DNA of 35,582 nucleotides. Source: SG8-38 sp041576815 (GTDB taxonomy: Bacteria > Myxococcota_A > Polyangia > Polyangiales > Houyiibacteriaceae). The DNA lies in NCBI GenBank assembly GCA_041576815.1, contig JBFGKE010000037.1, positions 1 to 35,582 on the forward strand, given 5' to 3'. The notes below the pieces were generated by a model. That model saw only the letters and a list, made by a program, of their open reading frames with translations, did not search any database and was not told where the DNA came from. The translations under genes were made by a program, and so were the position numbers. This document shows, in pieces, positions 30,697 through 35,582 of the stretch (the first letter of the stretch is position 1; every line of letters starts with the position of its first letter).

Positions 30697-32344
30697 GCTC
30701 CTCCGCCCTCAGGAACGGGTGGGCGTCGTCGAGCCGCTCGTCGATGGCCTGCCGAAGCGGCCCGAGCGAGCTTCCGTCGATGGCGCTGATCGGAATGCCG
30801 CGGTTCGCGAGCGTTGGATGGGGCGCCTCGAGCTTGTCGCACTTGTTGAACACGAGAATTCGCGGGACGCGTTCGAGGCCCAGGTCGACTAGCAGCTTCT
30901 CGGTCGTTTGAATGTGCTCGCTTCGCGACGGGTCCGATGCGTCGATCACGTGCAGAAGGAGGTCGGCGTCGTGCGTTTCATCGAAGGTGGCTCGGAATGC
31001 TGCGAAGAGATCCTTCGGCAAGTCTCGAATGAAACCGACGGTGTCCGTCACGATCACCTCGCGTCCGGACGGGAGCCGCAGGGTTCGTGAGCGAGTGTCG
31101 AGGGTCGCAAAGAGCTTGTCTTCGGCGACCACGTCGCTTCCCGTCAGCGCGTTGAGGAGGGTGCTCTTTCCGGCGTTGGTGTAACCCACGATTGCTACGG
31201 TGGGGGTACCGGTTCGTTTGCGACGTGCGCGCCGCTGCTCACGCTGGCGGCCGAGCCGTTTTTGCTGCGACTGGAGACGCGTGATGCGCTCCCGCGCCCG
31301 CCGCCTGCCGACCTCGAGCTTCGTTTCGCCGGGGCCGCGCCCGCCGATGCCGCCGGTCAGGCGCGACAGGGCGTCGTCGCGCTGCCCGAGGCGCGGGAGC
31401 AGGTAGCGCATCTGCGCGAGCTCGACCTGCAGCTTACCGTCGCTGCTCTGTGCGTGTTGCGCGAAGATGTCGAGGATCAGCTGCGTGCGATCGACGACTT
31501 TGAGATCGGTCATGCGAGCGATGTTGTTGGCCTGCGCAGGCCGGAGATTGCGGTCGAAGATCAACGTTTCGGCGTCGACCTGCATCGCCCGAATGACCAC
31601 GTCCTCGAGCTTGCCGCGGCCTAGAGCGTAGCGCGGGTCGACGCGATCGCGGACCTGAAGAATACGGTCGGCCACGTCGACCCCGGCCGTGCGCGCGAGC
31701 TCCTCCAGCTCGCGCAGCGAGTCCTCGGCTTGGGCTGCCCCGCGCTTGTCGCAGACGTGCACCAGGATGGCGCGGCCGTCTTTGGCGGTGACGCCCCGCG
31801 CTTTGGCCGCGCGTGCGAACTCCTGCTCGATGGTCGCGATGATTTCCGCGGGGTTGTCGTTGGCTTTAGCGTACGGGATCGGGCCGAAGGTCCGGAAGGG
31901 AGGGTCGTCCGTGCCCTCCGCCACGGGGAAGTTGTGCCCGTAGTAGACGCAGAGGGCGCGCTCCTCGCCCGGCGCGAGACATATCGCGACGACCATGTCG
32001 AGGTGTAACCGCGTGAGGTCCACGAGATCGTCCCGGCTGAGCGGCTCGTTGCGAAGATGGGTGTGGATGAGCCGCAGCCCCCGGAGCCGGCCGGCGCCGG
32101 CGCGCAGCCGCCCGACGTCGGGCAGCATCAGCTTGGATGCATCACCGACGATGACGTGATCGACCGTTCCGCGTCGATCGACGAGCACGCCGACCTGTCG
32201 CCCAGTTGCATGCGAGACTCCGACAAGCGCGCGCGTGAGCTCCGACGTCGTCAGACGGTCGAGGGGAACGCGGCGACGATAGATCCGCTGAAGGGCCTTC
32301 TTTTCGGAGGGGCTGAGGCCGCTCGTATCGCCGTGGATGTCCAA
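30674..32344 (-). CDS. hflX: GTPase HflX, long form
   Basis: The 556-residue ribosome-associated GTPase, which splits stalled ribosomes, has G1 GYTNAGKS (387-394), switch FATLDTRSR, G3 DTVG (434-437) and G4 NKCD (500-503). The HflX-specific N-terminal domain starts near 190 (GGIGGRGPGETKLEVGRRR at its end). A further extension of about 190 residues (DIHGDTSGLSPSEKKALQRI, VPLDRLTTSELTRAL, RLIHTHLRNEPLSRDDL) is found in delta-type HflX and supports the TTG start at 32344. The His-x-His with a downstream Asp resembles an MPN-like site, but this is only a visual similarity. It follows nagZ by 36 bases. Confidence 0.93.
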   Translation of the reverse strand: MDIHGDTSGLSPSEKKALQRIYRRRVPLDRLTTSELTRALVGVSHATGRQVGVLVDRRGTVDHVIVGDASKLMLPDVGRLRAGAGRLRGLRLIHTHLRNEPLSRDDLVDLTRLHLDMVVAICLAPGEERALCVYYGHNFPVAEGTDDPPFRTFGPIPYAKANDNPAEIIATIEQEFARAAKARGVTAKDGRAILVHVCDKRGAAQAEDSLRELEELARTAGVDVADRILQVRDRVDPRYALGRGKLEDVVIRAMQVDAETLIFDRNLRPAQANNIARMTDLKVVDRTQLILDIFAQHAQSSDGKLQVELAQMRYLLPRLGQRDDALSRLTGGIGGRGPGETKLEVGRRRARERITRLQSQQKRLGRQREQRRARRKRTGTPTVAIVGYTNAGKSTLLNALTGSDVVAEDKLFATLDTRSRTLRLPSGREVIVTDTVGFIRDLPKDLFAAFRATFDETHDADLLLHVIDASDPSRSEHIQTTEKLLVDLGLERVPRILVFNKCDKLEAPHPTLANRGIPISAIDGSSLGPLRQAIDERLDDAHPFLRAEEPTSSRPV

Positions 32345-32380
32345 CGTCGGCTCAGGCGGTCGAGGCTTTGAATGGGTTGG

Positions 32381-33469
32381 TCATGCCAGCTGGCGAAGGC
32401 GCACTTCGACGGACCGCGCCTGCTGGCTTCCTAGCGCGTTTTTCAGCCCAACGGGAGGCGGCAGATCGAGGATGCGCCGCCGAAGCGCATCGGCGCGTGC
32501 GCACGCCTCGCCGAGGCGGGTTCGAAACGGCTCGCTTTCGTTGGCTCGCGACACGAGAGCTTGTCGAAGGCGCGCCGCGGCATCGAGGTCCGAGCATACC
32601 AGCAGCAGATCGCACCCGGCCTCGATCGCGCGCACGCCGGCCTCGTCGATCGAGTAGCTGTCGGTGACGGCCTTCATCTCCAAGTCGTCGGAAAAGATCG
32701 CGCCGTCGAACCCCAGCTCCTCGCGCAGCAGCCCCGTGATCGCCGCTTCGGACATCGTAGCGGGCACGTCCGGGTCCAGCGCTTCGAAGACGACGTGTGC
32801 CGTCATCAGCGAGGGCAGCCGTTGGGCAGCCGCGCGAAACGGTGCAAGCTCCACCTCGTCCAGGCGCGCACGATCGTGAGGAAGCCTCGGCAGTGCGAGG
32901 TGGCTGTCGAGATCCGTGTCACCGTGGCCTGGGAAGTGCTTCCCGCAGGCGAGCACACCGCCGTCGTGAAGCCCGGCCGCGAACGCCAGCGCTTGCTCTA
33001 CGATGGCGTCCGGCGCGTTCCCAAAGGCGCGGTCTCCGATGATCGGATTGAGCGGGTTCGTATCGACGTCGAGCACCGGCGCGAAATTCAAGGTCACCCC
33101 GATTGAGCGAAGCTGCTTCGCAAGAACCTCGGCTGCGTTTCGTGTCAGCTCGAGGTCCCCCGCCAAAGCCAGCTTCCGCATTGGCGGCAGGCGAAGCACC
33201 GGTTCGCCGAAGCGGGCGACCCGACCTCCCTCCTGATCGACGCAAACCAAATGCGGCAGGTCCGCATCGGCATCGGCGAGGCAAGATTCGATCAGCGCGG
33301 CGGCCCGCTCCGGATCATGGATGTTACGCCGAAAGAGAATCATCCCGCCAAGCGCGCCCTGGGAGAACCATCGCCGTATCGCGGTCGGTGCCTCCAAACC
33401 ATCAAACCCGCACACGAGGACGCGGCCGGCCATCCGATCGAGCTCGTTCATCGCAGAGGACGGTAGCAT
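32381..33469 (-). CDS. nagZ: Beta-N-acetylhexosaminidase NagZ (GH3)
   Basis: The 362-residue GH3 enzyme removes GlcNAc from anhydro-muropeptides during peptidoglycan recycling. Conserved features are GMILFRRN, VDQEGGRVARF, FAPVLDVDTNPLNPIIGDRA, the general acid/base loop KHFPGHGDTDLDSHLALP and the nucleophile Asp in IFSDDLEM. There is no signal peptide, fitting a cytosolic enzyme. An internal ATG at 33451 is an alternative start that fits E. coli length; neither has a strong Shine-Dalgarno. Together with the AmgK-like kinase (14894-15967) it points to an anhydro-sugar/MurNAc recycling route. Confidence 0.93.
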   Translation of the reverse strand: MLPSSAMNELDRMAGRVLVCGFDGLEAPTAIRRWFSQGALGGMILFRRNIHDPERAAALIESCLADADADLPHLVCVDQEGGRVARFGEPVLRLPPMRKLALAGDLELTRNAAEVLAKQLRSIGVTLNFAPVLDVDTNPLNPIIGDRAFGNAPDAIVEQALAFAAGLHDGGVLACGKHFPGHGDTDLDSHLALPRLPHDRARLDEVELAPFRAAAQRLPSLMTAHVVFEALDPDVPATMSEAAITGLLREELGFDGAIFSDDLEMKAVTDSYSIDEAGVRAIEAGCDLLLVCSDLDAAARLRQALVSRANESEPFRTRLGEACARADALRRRILDLPPPVGLKNALGSQQARSVEVRLRQLA

Positions 33470-33549
33470 TGCTCGAAGATTGCCGTCAGGAGCCGTTGTT
33501 GCTACACCCAGGTAACTGTTTCAAAGCCCACTGCGGGCTTACGCTTCCG

Positions 33550-34905
33550 ATGACCCGAGTGATTGACTCCGAGTTCGGTCGACGAGAAGACGACGACCAA
33601 GGCGCGTTCGCCGACGAGCCGCTCGAGCCCGTCGTCTACGCGTATTCGATCCCACGACGCCTGGTGGACCAGGACGCTGCAAAGGTGATTCGCCGCCTAA
33701 ATCGGCATGGGCATACCGCCTATCTGGTCGGTGGGGGAGTGCGCGACCTGATGCTCGGTCGCAAACCGAAGGACTTCGATCTCGCAACTAGTGCGCGCCC
33801 CTACCAGGTACGTGACCTCTTTCGGAACTGTCGCGTCATCGGACGCCGTTTTCGGTTGGCGCACGTCCTGTTTGCTGGCGGGAAGGTCATCGAGGTCGCG
33901 ACCTTTCGACGCGATCCATCGCAGAGCTTCGAGGTCATCAAACCGAAGATTGCAAAGAAGATCCCGCGTTGCGAAGGCCCAAAGCCCGTGCGCCTCATCC
34001 CCTCTCGTAGGGCAACGGCCGAAGTGGACCAAGCCGATCTGCTGATCACGAACGACAACGTCTTCGGGGAGCCGCACGAGGATGCAATCCGGCGGGACTT
34101 CACGATCAACGGTTTGTTCTACGATCTCGAGCGTGGCGAGGTCATCGATTTCGTCGGCGGCGTGGCGGACCTCGAGGAGCACCTGCTTCGTACCATCGGT
34201 GATCCCAACGTGCGCTTCCGCGAGGACCCAGTGCGCATCTTGAGGGCGATCAAGTTCAGCGCTCGCCTGGACATGGGCCTCGACCCCGAGGTCTACGATG
34301 GGATGGTGCGGCACCGAAGTGACCTCGCGCGCGCGGCTGCACCGCGCGTTTTGGAGGAGCTTTTGCGCTTTCTGCGGGGTGGCGCCGCACAGCGCTCGAT
34401 TTTCCTCGCGTGGGACGTCGGCGTTCTGAGCGAGATTCTCCCGGAGGTCGCTTCCTTTTTGGACGATGAGCGCGATGGTGCGTCGCTCACGTTCGGACGA
34501 CTCAAGGCGGTCGACGAGCGCGCTGCCGAGGACCGGCTTCCGAGTGATGCCGTTCTCCTGTCCACGCTCCTGCTCGGCCCGATCGACGAGGCGCTCGAAG
34601 GCGTCCGCGACGTCGCGGTCGCCTACGAGGATTTCATTCGAGAGGTCTCGCTTCGGCTGTCGCTTCCGCGGCGTCTGAAGGACCGAATCAGATTGCTCGT
34701 GATGGCGCAGCGCCGCCTCAGGACCGGTCGCATCCAATCGATCGCGCGGCGGGAGTACTTTGCGGATGCGGCAACGCTGTTTGCCCTCGATCACATGGCG
34801 CGCGGCGAGGACGTGCCGGACTGGGCGCGAGAGCCTCAAGAAGCGGTCTACGAATCGGAGCCGCGATCACGCCGCCGGCGCCGCCGTCGAAGGCCGAGAA
34901 GCTAG
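33550..34905 (+). CDS. pcnB: Poly(A) polymerase I / CCA-adding-family nucleotidyltransferase
   Basis: The 451-residue class II nucleotidyltransferase has AYLVGGGVRDLMLGRKPKDF and DLAT (metal-binding Asp75 and Asp77), EDAIRRDFTINGLFYD (177-192), and FREDPVRILRAIKFSARL (223-240), the PcnB pattern. It should add A-tails that mark RNAs for decay, although CCA-adding activity cannot be excluded. Between FRRDPSQS and the RRDFTING motif there are about 50 residues (123-176), some 20-25 more than in E. coli PcnB. The C-terminus is an Arg run (RSRRRRRRRRPRS) likely to bind RNA. The ATG at 33550 is chosen because the longer frame runs antisense to nagZ. The stop shares CTAG with the convergent gene. 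Confidence 0.88.
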   Translation: MTRVIDSEFGRREDDDQGAFADEPLEPVVYAYSIPRRLVDQDAAKVIRRLNRHGHTAYLVGGGVRDLMLGRKPKDFDLATSARPYQVRDLFRNCRVIGRRFRLAHVLFAGGKVIEVATFRRDPSQSFEVIKPKIAKKIPRCEGPKPVRLIPSRRATAEVDQADLLITNDNVFGEPHEDAIRRDFTINGLFYDLERGEVIDFVGGVADLEEHLLRTIGDPNVRFREDPVRILRAIKFSARLDMGLDPEVYDGMVRHRSDLARAAAPRVLEELLRFLRGGAAQRSIFLAWDVGVLSEILPEVASFLDDERDGASLTFGRLKAVDERAAEDRLPSDAVLLSTLLLGPIDEALEGVRDVAVAYEDFIREVSLRLSLPRRLKDRIRLLVMAQRRLRTGRIQSIARREYFADAATLFALDHMARGEDVPDWAREPQEAVYESEPRSRRRRRRRRPRS

Positions 34906-35582
34906 TCGGGCGAATCGTTCGCGCCGGCGACGATGAGCTCGAATGAGCGCACGTGAACGTCGTCTTGATCCGCATCGGGGAGCCCGTCCGAGAGGTTGGT
35001 GACGACGAACAGCAAATGCGTCGCCTTCTCGTCGAGCTCGACCGGTAGATAGGACTCGGGCGTGGCTCCCGTGTGCGGCGCTGCAAGCCGACGGATCTCC
35101 TCGCCCGCACCGTCGAGCTGTACGATGACAAAGGACCATCGCACGCCGTACTCGCCTCGAAGCCATGCTCGTAGCCTGGTCGTCTGTGCGCCCCAAACCG
35201 CAGCGTCCATGATCAGATAGGCGCTCCCAAAGGAGTAAAGAGGCTGCGAAGCGACGATTCGCGTCGGAAGCCGCCGCATGAGTCTCGAGATGGGAACCTT
35301 CGCATCGTCGTCGAGCGCGGCTGCAATCGAGTCGTTCGACGCGGACCGACCCACGAACCAGCGATGCACGGCGAGCTCTTCGATGTTGTCGAGCAGGCGG
35401 TCGCCGCTTCGGGCAATTGCGGTGTCGGCTGCCGACCACAGGTCCGGGTCTGCACGGAGGCCGTCACCCTCCCAGGTGCGCTGGCTCGCGAGGCCCCACA
35501 GGTCGCGCACGAAGCGACGGGAGGCCGGATCGTGCCGCGCCGTGAGATACGCAAGCAACAGCGCGCCGCCCGCGCCGTCGCC
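34902..35582 (-). CDS. Unknown protein, C-terminal part (cut by window edge)
   Basis: The frame is open to the window edge, giving at least 226 residues with the true start outside. It begins GDGAGGALLLAYLTARHDPA, reminiscent of the helix G-x-x-L-x-x-Y-L-x-x-R-x-G near the end of some zinc-peptidase-like exported proteins. It ends with a predicted beta-rich region (RWSFVIVQLDGAGEEIRRL, HLLFVVTNLSDGLPDADQDD, VRSFELIVAGAND) that would suit a small accessory beta-sandwich. No catalytic motif is present in the visible part. Its stop overlaps the pcnB stop in CTAG. Confidence 0.6.
   Translation of the reverse strand, partial: GDGAGGALLLAYLTARHDPASRRFVRDLWGLASQRTWEGDGLRADPDLWSAADTAIARSGDRLLDNIEELAVHRWFVGRSASNDSIAAALDDDAKVPISRLMRRLPTRIVASQPLYSFGSAYLIMDAAVWGAQTTRLRAWLRGEYGVRWSFVIVQLDGAGEEIRRLAAPHTGATPESYLPVELDEKATHLLFVVTNLSDGLPDADQDDVHVRSFELIVAGANDSPD

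Noticed and set aside
32160..32344. MPN/JAB metalloprotease fused to HflX
   Set aside because: The IHTHLRNEPLSRDDL segment resembles an MPN site, but long-form HflX proteins carry this extension and no full JAMM motif was seen.
33520..33540. Terminator hairpin AGCCC / GGGCT before pcnB
   Set aside because: The stem is only about 5-6 bp and no T-run follows; it is too weak to call.
33103..33549. N-terminal extension of PcnB
   Set aside because: It runs antisense through nagZ, has Arg/Pro-rich composition, and the ATG at 33550 precedes the recognisable protein.

Overview
The window is high-GC bacterial chromosome (annotated here from motifs by eye, without database searches). Several products point to the Myxococcota (former Deltaproteobacteria): a DUF4388-DnaJ-TPR protein, an MXAN_5187-type C-terminal domain, a thrombospondin-type-3 calcium-repeat outer-membrane-like protein, a long-form HflX and a four-helix-bundle S23-type protein. 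Genes are tightly packed on both strands. Many neighbours overlap by 4 bases, and no gene-free stretch exceeds 300 bases.

Layout: (1) 1-809 is an accessory island. An intact four-helix-bundle gene and a 44-codon shrunken relative converge on overlapping stop codons. Each has a long leader hairpin that buries its own Shine-Dalgarno sequence, and the pair is bracketed by GNCAGC hexamer runs plus a palindromic repeat that recurs at 29.2 kb. (2) 810-4819 (minus) holds a class A penicillin-binding protein followed by an NtrY-like sensor kinase. (3) 4895-7274 (minus) is a coupled run of ECF sigma factor, anti-sigma factor, exported protein and TrmH. (4) 7395-9608 (plus) is a PcrA/UvrD helicase. (5) 9610-12150 (minus) holds FmdB, PspA, a YbjN-like protein and an AblB-like acetyltransferase. 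(6) 12279-14715 (minus) encodes an exported Cys-rich protein and a membrane-anchored protein with three tandem DsbA domains, preceded by an attenuator-like set of competing hairpins. (7) 14894-17471 holds AmgK-like sugar kinase (minus) divergent from a Ser/Thr kinase and an RsmG-like methyltransferase. (8) 17519-20650 (minus) is the classic rpmH-rnpA-yidD-yidC-jag cluster. (9) 20738-24267 holds radC, an MBL hydrolase flanked by inverted copies of a 23-bp repeat, and the DnaJ-like gene. (10) 24394-30696 holds cysS divergent from a hisD-ttcA-TSP3-lipoprotein-MXAN_5187 run. (11) 30674-35582 holds hflX, nagZ, pcnB and the 3' end of an unknown gene.

Themes are envelope building and upkeep (PBP1A, YidC/YidD, NagZ and AmgK recycling, triple DsbA, PspA, sigma/anti-sigma pair) and RNA maturation (RnpA, TrmH, TtcA, RsmG-like, PcnB, KhpB/Jag, CysS). 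The least explained parts are the four-helix-bundle island, the attenuator-like leader before the triple-DsbA genes, and the palindromic repeat that supplies the only nearby start codon of a lipoprotein gene.
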